Assembly: GCA_031271965.1 (NCBI GenBank)
Contig: JAISUS010000028.1
Span: 434,001-498,000 of the forward strand
Length of the DNA: 64,000 nucleotides
Source of the DNA: Prevotella sp.
GTDB taxonomy: Bacteria > Bacteroidota > Bacteroidia > Bacteroidales > Dysgonomonadaceae
Direction: 5' to 3'
Part shown: positions 18,776 to 27,379 of the stretch, one piece after another
Layout of the letters: each line of letters starts with the position of its first letter
Position numbering within the stretch: position 1 is the stretch's first letter
The notes under the pieces: generated by a model
Database searches by the model: none
The model's input: the letters and a program-made list of their open reading frames with translations, nothing else
Told to the model about the DNA's origin: nothing
Made by a program: the position numbers and the translations under genes

Positions 18776-19795
18776 CTAATAAGCACTTTCGAACTGCTCA
18801 AGGAACCGCTTGTCATTTTCGGAGAACATACGCAAGTCTTTCACTCTGTATTTCAGATTGGTAATGCGTTCTATTCCCATTCCTAAGGCATAACCTGTGT
18901 ACACTTTACTATCTATACCGCAATTCTCCAACACATTTGGATCTACCATTCCACAACCGAGAATCTCAACCCAACCTGTATGTTTACAGAAAGAACAGCC
19001 TTTTCCCCCACAAATATTACATGAAATATCCATTTCGGCACTAGGCTCAGTAAAAGGAAAATATGAAGGGCGCAAACGTATCTTTGTATCTGTACCAAAG
19101 AGCTCTTTGGCGACAAACAACAGAGCTTGCTTCAGGTCGGCAAATGACACATCTTTATCTATATATAATGCCTCTACCTGATGGAAGAAACAGTGTGCAC
19201 GGTTTGATATAGCTTCGTTGCGATATACACGTCCCGGACAAATAATCCGTATCGGCGGTTGTTGTTGCTCCATTACTCGCGTCTGTACAGATGAAGTATG
19301 TGTACGCAGTACAATCTCAGGGCTGCGTGCAATGAAGAATGTATCTTGCATATCACGGGCAGGATGATCATCTGCAAAATTCAAAGAAGAAAACACATGC
19401 CAATCATCTTCTATTTCAGGGCCTTCGGCAATAGAAAAACCTAAACGGCGGAAAATGTCGCAAATTTCTTTTTTTACAATAGATATCGGGTGACGAGTAC
19501 CTAATGTTATCGGAGCAGACGTACGGGTAAGATCTATTGTATCACCTGAAATCTGTGTATTTTCGAGGGATTCTCTTAATTGATTGATTTTTTCCTGAGC
19601 TTTTTCTTTCAATTCGTTGAGTTTCATTCCCACCTCACGCTTCTGCTCTGCCGCAACATTGCGGAAATCGTTCATCAATTCCGATATCTCACCTTTCTTA
19701 CTCAGGTATTTTATCCTTAACGCTTCTATTTCTTCTGCCTTTTCAGCTTTCAGATTTTCTATATCTGATAGTAATTGGTTAATTTTATTTATCAT
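18776..19795 (-). CDS. pheS: phenylalanine--tRNA ligase alpha subunit
   Basis: 339 residues, standard for bacterial PheS. An N-terminal coiled-coil tRNA-binding arm (about 1-85, rich in Glu/Lys) is followed by the class II core: TSAPITLGTRHPISIV, motif 2 region VYRNEAISNRAHCFFHQVEA, and motif 3 GYALGMGIERI near the C-terminus. A Cys-rich stretch (CNICGGKGCSFCKHTG) typical of many PheS proteins is present. It forms the alpha2beta2 enzyme with PheT, which charges tRNA-Phe. pheT is not in the window; split pheS and pheT loci are common in Bacteroidota. It has its own probable promoter. Confidence 0.96.
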   Translation of the reverse strand: MINKINQLLSDIENLKAEKAEEIEALRIKYLSKKGEISELMNDFRNVAAEQKREVGMKLNELKEKAQEKINQLRESLENTQISGDTIDLTRTSAPITLGTRHPISIVKKEICDIFRRLGFSIAEGPEIEDDWHVFSSLNFADDHPARDMQDTFFIARSPEIVLRTHTSSVQTRVMEQQQPPIRIICPGRVYRNEAISNRAHCFFHQVEALYIDKDVSFADLKQALLFVAKELFGTDTKIRLRPSYFPFTEPSAEMDISCNICGGKGCSFCKHTGWVEILGCGMVDPNVLENCGIDSKVYTGYALGMGIERITNLKYRVKDLRMFSENDKRFLEQFESAY

Positions 19796-19822
19796 GCTCC
19801 CTGTTCTTTTTCTTTAAGCATA

Positions 19823-19830
19823 CAAAAATA
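19823..19830 (-). promoter_or_regulatory. -7 promoter box (TATTTTTG) for pheS
   Basis: On the minus strand TATTTTTG matches TAnnTTTG, 28 bases upstream of the pheS ATG. Confidence 0.5.
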
Positions 19831-19909
19831 CGTTTTTATTCTTAATTTTAAGACAGAACTATCAATAGTATAGCTATAAAATATTTTGTTTCTTTTATCG
19901 GTTAATTAT

Positions 19910-21103
19910 TTACTTTAGTTTGGATAAAGTCTCTTTTACTCGTCTCATTGCTTCAATAATATTCTCATCAGAAGTAGCATATGAGAAGCGGATATAGTCG
20001 GGAGCTTCGAAGGCTAATCCACCTACACAAGCAACATGCCCCTCTTCCAATAAGAACATAGCAAGATCGGCCGACGTTTCTATTTTCTTGCCGTTATATG
20101 ATTTACCGATGTAGTAACTGCATTCGGGAAACAGATAAAATGCACCTTCCGGCTTATTTACTTTAAACCCTTCTATCTCCGAAGCTAGTTTTACAATCAG
20201 GTCGCGACGGCGCATAAATGCATCACGCATATCTACAACACACTGTTGATCTCCCAGATAAGCGGCTTCTGCGGCCTTCTGAGCTATAGATGAGGGACCG
20301 GATGTATATTGTCCTTGCAACTTGTTACATGCCGATGCTATCCATTGTGGTGCAGCCATCCAACCCAGGCGCCACCCAGTCATTGCATAAGCTTTAGATA
20401 CCCCGTTGATGATAACAACACGGTCTCTTATATTTTCAAATTGAGCAATACTTTCATGTTTGCCAACATAATTGATATGCTCATATATTTCGTCAGCAAT
20501 AATAATGATATTGGGATATTTAGCTAAAATATTAGCCAAAGCTTCCAATTCCGTTTTACTGTATACACTTCCAGTCGGATTAGATGGAGCACAAAGAACA
20601 ATCGCTCTTGTTTTTGGAGTAATAGCAGCCTCCAATTGTGCTGCATTTATTTTAAAATCCTGTTCGATTCCTGTACGTATAACCCGGCTTTCTCCTTCAG
20701 CCAGTTTTACCATCTCAACATAGCTAACCCAGCATGGAGCAGGTATAATCACCTCATCACCCGGATCAACAACGGCTAACAAAGCATTGCAAACAGCCTG
20801 CTTAGCTCCGTTAGAGCAAATAATTTGTTCCGGTTTATAACTAAGCCCATTCTCTCTTTCTAATTTTTTACAAATAGCTTGTCGCAAAGATAAATACCCC
20901 GGAACAGGAGTATAGAATGAAAAATTATCGTCAATGGCCTGCTTCGCGGCTTTTTTTATATGCTCTGGGGTAAAAAAGTCGGGTTCCCCAACACTCAGGT
21001 TAATAACATTAATACCTTGAGATTTTAATTCATTACTCTTTTGAGACATCGCAAGGGTCTCCGATACAGCAAGATTTGCTATGCGTGCTGATACTTGTAC
21101 CAT
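19910..21103 (-). CDS. aspartate aminotransferase, class I/II PLP-dependent
   Basis: 397 residues, fold-type I aminotransferase of the Ib subgroup. Visible motifs are INLSVGEPDFFTPEHIK, CAPSNPTGSVYSK, IIADEIYEHINY and the PLP lysine in NGVSKAYAMTGWRLGW, with RFSYATSDENI carrying the carboxylate-binding Arg region. It most likely transfers the amino group between aspartate and 2-oxoglutarate in the cytosol. Some relatives also accept aromatic keto acids or prephenate, so substrate range is not certain. It lies 44 bases after ribBA on the same strand and may be co-transcribed with it. Confidence 0.88.
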   Translation of the reverse strand: MVQVSARIANLAVSETLAMSQKSNELKSQGINVINLSVGEPDFFTPEHIKKAAKQAIDDNFSFYTPVPGYLSLRQAICKKLERENGLSYKPEQIICSNGAKQAVCNALLAVVDPGDEVIIPAPCWVSYVEMVKLAEGESRVIRTGIEQDFKINAAQLEAAITPKTRAIVLCAPSNPTGSVYSKTELEALANILAKYPNIIIIADEIYEHINYVGKHESIAQFENIRDRVVIINGVSKAYAMTGWRLGWMAAPQWIASACNKLQGQYTSGPSSIAQKAAEAAYLGDQQCVVDMRDAFMRRRDLIVKLASEIEGFKVNKPEGAFYLFPECSYYIGKSYNGKKIETSADLAMFLLEEGHVACVGGLAFEAPDYIRFSYATSDENIIEAMRRVKETLSKLK

Positions 21104-21147
21104 TTCCGAAATTATTATAGTTAGTATTTTCTTTCCATCAGGAAGCC

Positions 21148-22365
21148 TTAATCTACATTATGCAGATCATGCCCCATTCGCTCTTTCTTCGTCTTCATAT
21201 AGAAAGAATTGTATTTATTTAAAGTAACCTCAATAGGGACGTTATCTACTACTGTAAGGCCGAAAGATTCTAATCCTTTTCTTTTCACAGGGTTATTTGT
21301 TAAGAGTTTCATTTTTGAGACACCAAGATCTCGTAAGATGGCAGCCCCTACCCCATAATCTCTCTCATCGGCCCGATACCCCAAATGCAAATTGGCATCT
21401 ACCGTATCATAACCTTCCTCTTGAAGTTTATAAGCCTGCATTTTAGCCATCAGTCCGATACCTCGTCCTTCTTGATTAAGGTAAACGATTGCTCCTTTAC
21501 CCTCCTTCTGTATCATTTCCATCGACTTGTGTAGTTGTTCTCCACACTCACAGCGCTGAGAACCAAATATATCACCAGTCATACATGATGAATGAACCCG
21601 CACCAATATAGGTTCATCCCTTTCCCATGTACCTTTTATCAAAGCAATGTGCTCCAAACCGGTTGATTTTTGCCTAAAAGGTATCAAATGAAAATCACCA
21701 TATTGAGTAGGCATCATTACTTCTGAACCTCTTTCGATTAGAGATTCGCGTTGAAGCCTGTATTTTATAAGATCGGCAACCGATATAAGTTTCAGATTAA
21801 ATTTATCTGCCATCTCCCGTAATTCGGGTAAGCGGGCCATTTCACCATCTTCTTTTTTTATCTCGATTAAAACACCGGCCGGATACATTCCTGCAAGACG
21901 CGCCAAATCAATAGCAGCTTCGGTATGTCCTATTCTGCTAAGGACTCCTTTTTCTTTTGCACGCAAAGGAAAGATATGTCCGGGACGCCCAAAATCTTCG
22001 GGTTTGGTATCTTTCTTTGTCAGTGCTAAAATTGTTTGAGCTCTATCATATGCTGATATTCCGGTTGTAACGCCATTCTTCAATAAATCAATAGACACCG
22101 TGAACGGAGTAGAATGTGATGATGTATTGTGAGTTACCATCATAGGCAAATCTAATTCCTCGCAACGTTCTGGAGTCAAAGGCGTACAAATGAGGCCTCT
22201 GGCATGAGTTTCCATAAAGTTGACTTTCTCCGCCGTTATAGATTCTGCTGCAATTATAAGATCTCCTTCATTTTCGCGATCTTCATCATCTACTACAATG
22301 ACAAAATTTCCCTTCTTTATTTCGTCTATAGCTTCTTCTACTGCATCTAACTTTATTTTGTCCAT
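21148..22365 (-). CDS. ribBA: bifunctional 3,4-dihydroxy-2-butanone-4-phosphate synthase / GTP cyclohydrolase II
   Basis: About 405 residues from the ATG at 22365 ([13 protein letters not shown]), which matches the family start; an upstream in-frame ATG at 22380 would add five residues and overlap the previous gene by 7 bases. RibB domain about 1-200 with [13 protein letters not shown] and the [11 protein letters not shown] loop; RibA domain about 205-400 with the zinc-binding [15 protein letters not shown] and [11 protein letters not shown]. It makes both precursors of riboflavin: the four-carbon unit from ribulose 5-phosphate and the pyrimidine from GTP. No FMN riboswitch is seen upstream, which fits its place inside a leftward run after the lptF/G-like gene. 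Confidence 0.96.
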   Translation of the reverse strand: MDKIKLDAVEEAIDEIKKGNFVIVVDDEDRENEGDLIIAAESITAEKVNFMETHARGLICTPLTPERCEELDLPMMVTHNTSSHSTPFTVSIDLLKNGVTTGISAYDRAQTILALTKKDTKPEDFGRPGHIFPLRAKEKGVLSRIGHTEAAIDLARLAGMYPAGVLIEIKKEDGEMARLPELREMADKFNLKLISVADLIKYRLQRESLIERGSEVMMPTQYGDFHLIPFRQKSTGLEHIALIKGTWERDEPILVRVHSSCMTGDIFGSQRCECGEQLHKSMEMIQKEGKGAIVYLNQEGRGIGLMAKMQAYKLQEEGYDTVDANLHLGYRADERDYGVGAAILRDLGVSKMKLLTNNPVKRKGLESFGLTVVDNVPIEVTLNKYNSFYMKTKKERMGHDLHNVD

Positions 22366-22373
22366 ATATAGTT

Positions 22374-24410
22374 CTACCATTTTATGTTTTCTAATTCGCT
22401 CCTCATTTGTTTCTTCAGATATTTATATAATCCCCATATACAGAAGAAAGAGAAAATCATAATCCTCGGATTATTTTTCTTTAATTTCTTATCAATGCTT
22501 CTATAAAAATCAAAATAACAGATAAATGATTTTATATAGCATCCTATATATCCTAATGTGGCAACAAATGCTGCAAAACTGAGTATATCTGATTTTATAA
22601 TGATTTGTAATAACCAAAGAATTAATACTGCAAAGTATCCGATAATAGCGATCTTATAATTTTTGAGGAATGCTGAATAATATCCCATTGCTTCGTTGTA
22701 ATCCAAGCTTTTAATCTTAATATCAAAGAAGCTTGCTCCTTTCATCTTCAATACACTTAACACAACATCTAATGTATCAGTTCCATAGCCATATTGCTGA
22801 TGATTTTTTGCGACATCTTTTAACGTATCAATATTCATAGATTCCAGACTGGCAATTATAGACGGGTCTGCATTCAATGTTTCCAAAGCAGGAATTGTCG
22901 ATTCATCAATAATAGCCTCATTGTCATATATGGCTTTTTTCTTTAAGCCAAGTACTTTTCTAAAGAAGTTACCATATGCTTCAGTATTGAACAGAGCTGA
23001 ATCGTTCATAGCCTTATAAGTAAGGAATACCCCCAAAGGGAACAATACCATTGAACTAAGCCACATACCCTGCCATACAATCCATACCCCGTCGCGAGCC
23101 AATTTATATCCTACATTATCTATGATATAATATATGATAAATAATATAACAGATACAACAACCGGCATACCTAATCCCCCTTTACGGATGATGGCTCCCA
23201 ATGGCGCACCGATAAAGAAAAATATAAGACAGGCAAAAGATAAAACAAATTTCCGGTGCCATTCAATCTGGTGCAAGCGTACGTTTCTTTGCATGTTTGT
23301 TTTAGGTACAACCTCCATCATATTAAACCGGCTATTCTCTGCATCACTTGCAGCAATACTCATATACTGAGAAGTTTCATCTAAGGTAAAGGAATTTATC
23401 AATGAATCAAAATTAATCTTATCTGACACTTTACTTTTACTTTGAGATATTTGACTCTCTTTATTTTTTTGATAAGATTCATTATTTCTGTATGTTAGAT
23501 ACGTATGTTTCCCCAAGAGTTTCCGGTCTTGTACATTTATACTATCCAACCGATTATTAAGAGAATCTATAGAATGAGATAATTTAGCAATATTCTTTGA
23601 TATTTGAGTCCCTTCCAGATTAGATTCATCCATTCTATCGAAACCGCTATCGAACGAAATAACAATTTCCTTCTCAATAAAATTTTCCCTGCTATATGGT
23701 ACAAACTGGCTATTATGGCTTGTATTTGAAGTAAGATCTGTTTGTCGAAAATTAGCGAAGCGCTGTCCTGTATAGAGATTTAATAATAGATACTTTTTAT
23801 CTTCAGTAATCCTCATCATAGCCGAATCACAAACAAATACCGACATATTATCAAAACCTTCAGATGTATCGTAAATCATAACCTCCTTCAACATTTTGGT
23901 TTTCGGGTCTTTCTTTTTTACATACAAACTGTAATTATCTATACCGCTATAAAAAGATCCTTCCGGAATATCTAACTCAGGTGATTTTTGTTTGATAGAG
24001 ATCATTAAAGATCGAAATTTTACCTGAATACGGGGCATAGCCTCATTCTGAAAAAAGAAAGCCCCAATGGAAATACAAGCCACAAGGATAATCAATGGTT
24101 GCATAGTTTTCAGCAATGACACACCCGAAGCTTTAATTGCCAATAGTTCAAGGCGTTCCCCCAGACTACCGAATGCCATTAGCGAAGCTAACAACAAGGA
24201 TAGAGGCAATGCCATCGGGATGAGAGTAAGAGCTGCATACAGAAAGAGTTCTGCGAGTACAGCATTGTCAAGACCCTTCCCTACAAAATCCTCAACATAA
24301 CGCCATATAAACTGCATTAATACGATAAACAAACATATAATAAAGGTCATCATAAAGACCGGAATAAATGTTTGAATAATAAATGTATATAATCGCTTTA
24401 TTTTTAGCAT
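22374..24410 (-). CDS. LptF/LptG-family (YjgP/YjgQ) permease, enlarged form
   Basis: 678 residues, nearly twice the usual ~360. The N-terminus has the LptF/G signature: transmembrane segments about 12-35, 50-75 and 98-120, and the cytosolic motif [18 protein letters not shown]. The periplasmic beta-jellyroll region (about 125-385) contains a hydrophilic, probably coiled-coil insertion about 240-335. Segments about 388-470 complete the six-helix permease ([19 protein letters not shown]). After a cytosolic stretch of ~110 residues (about 480-590) two more hydrophobic helices follow. The family forms the inner-membrane LptB2FG extractor that drives lipopolysaccharide to the outer membrane. Whether this is LptF or LptG, or does both jobs, cannot be decided. 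Promoter box at 24436. Confidence 0.85.
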   Translation of the reverse strand: MLKIKRLYTFIIQTFIPVFMMTFIICLFIVLMQFIWRYVEDFVGKGLDNAVLAELFLYAALTLIPMALPLSLLLASLMAFGSLGERLELLAIKASGVSLLKTMQPLIILVACISIGAFFFQNEAMPRIQVKFRSLMISIKQKSPELDIPEGSFYSGIDNYSLYVKKKDPKTKMLKEVMIYDTSEGFDNMSVFVCDSAMMRITEDKKYLLLNLYTGQRFANFRQTDLTSNTSHNSQFVPYSRENFIEKEIVISFDSGFDRMDESNLEGTQISKNIAKLSHSIDSLNNRLDSINVQDRKLLGKHTYLTYRNNESYQKNKESQISQSKSKVSDKINFDSLINSFTLDETSQYMSIAASDAENSRFNMMEVVPKTNMQRNVRLHQIEWHRKFVLSFACLIFFFIGAPLGAIIRKGGLGMPVVVSVILFIIYYIIDNVGYKLARDGVWIVWQGMWLSSMVLFPLGVFLTYKAMNDSALFNTEAYGNFFRKVLGLKKKAIYDNEAIIDESTIPALETLNADPSIIASLESMNIDTLKDVAKNHQQYGYGTDTLDVVLSVLKMKGASFFDIKIKSLDYNEAMGYYSAFLKNYKIAIIGYFAVLILWLLQIIIKSDILSFAAFVATLGYIGCYIKSFICYFDFYRSIDKKLKKNNPRIMIFSFFCIWGLYKYLKKQMRSELENIKW

Positions 24411-24435
24411 TAAATTATTATCTCAAAATCGACTA

Positions 24436-24443
24436 CAAAAGTA
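24436..24443 (-). promoter_or_regulatory. -7 promoter box (TACTTTTG) for the lptF/G-ribBA run
   Basis: The minus strand reads TACTTTTG, a match to TAnnTTTG, 26 bases upstream of the ATG at 24410. Confidence 0.55.
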
Positions 24444-24601
24444 GTAAAAAGAAAAATGTTCGTGTGCATAATATTAAGAAAGATGTTTATCTTAAATTTT
24501 ATTAGTAAGTTTTAGATTGGATATGAGGGCATTCCGCTATATCAAATAAATTAAATGAATAATTTTCGCTTCCGATGCTTGTATTATCAAAAATAATCTT
24601 C

Positions 24602-24609
24602 TATTTTTG
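24602..24609 (+). promoter_or_regulatory. promoter of the tRNA-Met gene (-7 box TATTTTTG)
   Basis: TATTTTTG fits TAnnTTTG, and a TTG lies 20 bases upstream of it, the expected -33 spacing in Bacteroidota. The tRNA begins 20 bases downstream. Confidence 0.65.
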
Positions 24610-24628
24610 CACCCGCTAATATGATGTT

Positions 24629-24702
24629 GGCGGGATAGCTCAGCTGGTTAGAGCGCATGATTCATAATCATGAGGTCCGGGGTTCAAGTCCCCGTCCCGC
24701 TA
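24629..24702 (+). tRNA. tRNA-Met, anticodon CAT
   Basis: A 74-base cloverleaf can be folded: acceptor GGCGGGA with TCCCGCT, D arm GCTC/GAGC, anticodon stem CATGA/TCATG with loop TTCATAA (anticodon at 24663-24665), and T arm CGGGG TTCAAGT CCCCG. The first base pair would be G-U and the discriminator is A; CCA is not encoded. A C1-A72 mismatch, which marks initiator tRNA, is absent, so this is an elongator-type tRNA; an anticodon lysidine form reading AUA is less likely but not excluded. Confidence 0.93.
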
Positions 24703-24712
24703 CTTAAAAATG

Positions 24713-24748
24713 AGAGGTTTACAAGAAGTTGTGAGCCTCTTTAGCTTT
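24713..24748 (+). terminator. terminator-like hairpin after tRNA-Met
   Basis: An AGAGG / CCTCT stem (24713-24717 with 24736-24740) continues inward through TTTACAA / TTGTGAG with two G-U pairs and a GAAG loop, then TTTAGCTTTT. It probably ends the tRNA transcript. The remaining bases to 24990 hold only the efflux-operon control region. Confidence 0.6.
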
Positions 24749-24887
24749 TGATAAAGCTTTCTCTGTATCCTGTAGCTTCTTTTCTGAAAATTCTTATCGG
24801 AATATCCCATTCCTCAATCGTTTAGGTAACAAAAACAGACATTTCCGTTTGCTCCCTATGAGGCTTTCAGTATAATAAAAATAAATC

Positions 24888-24901
24888 TTCACATATGTGA
24901 A
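24888..24901. promoter_or_regulatory. 14-bp perfect palindrome upstream of the efflux operon (candidate operator)
   Basis: TTCACATATGTGAA is its own reverse complement. It lies 58 bases before the -7 box of the efflux operon, a position suited to an activator. The bound protein is not known; the operon's own OmpR-type regulator would normally prefer direct repeats. Confidence 0.4.
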
Positions 24902-24958
24902 AATTTTATTCTAATCTACTTCTAATCTTCCTCTAAAAGCTATTTAATCTTTAGAAAA

Positions 24959-24966
24959 TATATTTG
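24959..24966 (+). promoter_or_regulatory. -7 promoter box (TATATTTG) of the efflux operon
   Basis: TATATTTG matches TAnnTTTG, 24 bases before the ATG at 24991. Confidence 0.6.
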
Positions 24967-24990
24967 CAGCGATAAAATGATTACTGTATA

Positions 24991-26283
24991 ATGAAAAAAT
25001 ATCTACTTTTTCTAATATTTACGCTCTTATATTCAAATGCCTCAAGTCAGGGAAAAGAAACATTAAAGCTAACCCCGAACCAAATTGAATCCATCTTTCT
25101 GGAACAAAATCTACAACTTATTGCCGAAAAGATGAATATCAGTCTTGCCGATGCTGAAATCACGCAAGCAAAACTTTGGGACAATCCAAATCTTTCGGTT
25201 GGAGGAGTAAATCTTTGGAGCACCAACAAACAGCGGGAAGGGGAATCAGAACTAATACCTCCATTATTCGGGTCATTCGCTAAAAACACTCAATTTTCAA
25301 TCGAACTTAGTCAGCTGGTTCAAACAGCAAATAAGAAAGGAAAGCTTGTTGCGCGAGAAAAAATATCCAAAGAAATAGCTATTCAAGAATTTGAAACAGT
25401 GTTGAGAGGATTAAGGTCAGAGCTAAGAAAATCAATAAATGAAATTACTTATCTTCAATCTTACTTAAATGTACTAAAAACACAACAAGACTATTTGTTT
25501 CAACTCATAGAATCGTATAGAAAACAAGTTTCGCAAGGCAACATTGCAAAATCGGAATTACTTCGCTTACAATCATCATTGCTTGAAATAGAAAATGACA
25601 GTAGTGAAACTTCAGTAGAGCTAAATGAGCAATTAAAAAATCTTAAAATACTTCTATCGATTAATCCTTTGATAAATATTGAAATAGAAAAAGATATAAC
25701 AAATAAAATTAATCCCGCTTCTCTCTCCTTAACACAACTTTTACAACAAGCAGAAGAAAATCGTACTGACATCAAAAAAAGCAAACTCCAAACCAAGTAT
25801 TTTGAAAAATCTCTCTCCTATGAAAAATCTCAACGCATACCGGATATTACCCTGAGTATCAGCTATGACCGTTTTGGAGGCGTATGGAAGGATTTTGTTG
25901 GATTTGGAGTTAGTTTCGACCTCCCAATCTTGAATCGGAATCAGGGAGCAATTAAAGCAGCACGCCTCAATCGCGATCAAAGTTTATACATGGAGAAGCA
26001 GCAAATCAATCAGGTTCAACATGAAGTCGTAGAGGCTTACAGTAATTATTTGCAGACATATGATTTTTATCAAAAAATAAGTAACAACGAATTACTCACA
26101 GAACTAGATAGTATGCTTGAGATATATACAAAAAATCTACTAAATAAAAATGTCAGTATGATTGAATATATCGATTTTATGGATACTTACAGAAGCAATA
26201 AACAAACAGTCTTAACAGCCCAAAAGAAAATGCAAATACAATTTGAAGAATTACAATATACAATTGGTACCGAAATTAAATAA
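24991..26283 (+). CDS. TolC/CusC-type outer membrane efflux protein
   Basis: 430 residues. Signal peptide about 1-19 (cut after ASS). Two repeats of long amphipathic helices separated by beta segments fit the outer membrane efflux protein fold; typical sequences are LTPNQIESIFLEQNLQLIAE at the start of repeat one and VGFGVSFDLPILNRNQGAIK before the second long helix. It has no lipobox cysteine. Trimers form the outer membrane and periplasmic channel of a tripartite pump. The adaptor gene begins 6 bases after its stop and the pump gene follows, so the order is channel, adaptor, pump, as in Cus/Czc-type heavy-metal systems. Confidence 0.9.
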   Translation: MKKYLLFLIFTLLYSNASSQGKETLKLTPNQIESIFLEQNLQLIAEKMNISLADAEITQAKLWDNPNLSVGGVNLWSTNKQREGESELIPPLFGSFAKNTQFSIELSQLVQTANKKGKLVAREKISKEIAIQEFETVLRGLRSELRKSINEITYLQSYLNVLKTQQDYLFQLIESYRKQVSQGNIAKSELLRLQSSLLEIENDSSETSVELNEQLKNLKILLSINPLINIEIEKDITNKINPASLSLTQLLQQAEENRTDIKKSKLQTKYFEKSLSYEKSQRIPDITLSISYDRFGGVWKDFVGFGVSFDLPILNRNQGAIKAARLNRDQSLYMEKQQINQVQHEVVEAYSNYLQTYDFYQKISNNELLTELDSMLEIYTKNLLNKNVSMIEYIDFMDTYRSNKQTVLTAQKKMQIQFEELQYTIGTEIK

Positions 26284-26289
26284 AACTCT

Positions 26290-27375
26290 ATGATAAAGAC
26301 GTATGTAGCTCCGTTTTTTCTAACTATGTTTTTACTTGCCTCCTGTTCGGGGAACAGCAAAAAGGAAGAAAAACAGAACGCTTCAATGAAGGAAACATTT
26401 TTGAATAATGTTAAAACCGTTAAATCGGAATTAAGTAATCAGGCTCAGGAACTAATTCTTGCCGGAAAAGTTGAATGTGACCCCGACAAGGTTGTCAACA
26501 TCGTTCCTCTGGTAAATGGCATTGTCGACCGCACTTATTTCTCTTTGGGCGATAAAGTTCAGAAAGGGCAAAATCTGTTGGATATGCGCAGTACAGAGTT
26601 AAGTGCATTACACTCGGAAAAAACATCTTTGGAAACAGAAGAAAAAATAGCTCAACGTGAGCTGAAAACAGCACAAAACTTATATGATGATGGAATGCTT
26701 TCTGAAAAAGAATTATTAGAAGCAAAAGGAAAACTAACACAAGCTCAGGCTGCATTGAATAAAACTCGAAACGATATGTCTGTTTATGGAGTGAATAATG
26801 GGAATGGTTCTTTCTCTGTAAAAGCACCCATGAGCGGTTATGTGGTAAGCAAAAACGCATCTTCGGGTAGCACCGTTTCCGATGGAAGTGACCCACTATT
26901 TACAATCGCAGACTTAAACACCGTTTGGGTTGTAGCTAATATTTATGCCGGGAATTTACAATTTGTCTGTGAAGGTATAGATGTGGAGATAACATCGTTA
27001 TCTTATCCGGAAGAAGTATTTTATGGTAAAATCAATTCCATTTCTCAGGTTTTCGACCCCGAAGAGAAAGTCCTGAAAGCTCGCATTGTGATGTACAACA
27101 AAGAATTAAAGCTCAAACCAGAAATGTCCGTAGTGGTCAGGTTGAAAGATGAAAGTCGAAACAAATGCATAAGTATTCCTTCCGATGCATTGATTTTCGA
27201 TGACAACCGCTATTTTGTGATAGTTGAGAAGCCGGCAGGGAAGTTTATATCGAAGGAAGTTGTTTTACAAGGGCACAACAATAAAACCTCTTATATAGCT
27301 TCGGGACTGAATGAAGGAGAAAACATCGTGGTTAAAAATCAATTATTAATTTACTCAGGGTTAAAAGGCCTTTAA
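26290..27375 (+). CDS. RND efflux periplasmic adaptor (membrane fusion protein), lipoprotein
   Basis: 361 residues. Lipoprotein signal ending in LASC, so it is anchored in the inner membrane. Then barrel-sandwich hybrid with the lipoyl half-motifs around VNGIVDRTYFSLGDKVQKGQ and VKAPMSGYVVSKNASSGSTV, an alpha-helical hairpin about 110-160, beta-barrel with DLNTVWVVANIYAGNL, and membrane-proximal domain. The arrangement is that of the CusB/CzcB class. It bridges the RND pump and the outer membrane channel. Only a short N-terminal extension is present and there is no Met- or His-rich metal-binding segment, so the metal cannot be guessed from it. Confidence 0.9.
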   Translation: MIKTYVAPFFLTMFLLASCSGNSKKEEKQNASMKETFLNNVKTVKSELSNQAQELILAGKVECDPDKVVNIVPLVNGIVDRTYFSLGDKVQKGQNLLDMRSTELSALHSEKTSLETEEKIAQRELKTAQNLYDDGMLSEKELLEAKGKLTQAQAALNKTRNDMSVYGVNNGNGSFSVKAPMSGYVVSKNASSGSTVSDGSDPLFTIADLNTVWVVANIYAGNLQFVCEGIDVEITSLSYPEEVFYGKINSISQVFDPEEKVLKARIVMYNKELKLKPEMSVVVRLKDESRNKCISIPSDALIFDDNRYFVIVEKPAGKFISKEVVLQGHNNKTSYIASGLNEGENIVVKNQLLIYSGLKGL

Positions 27376-27379
27376 GAAT

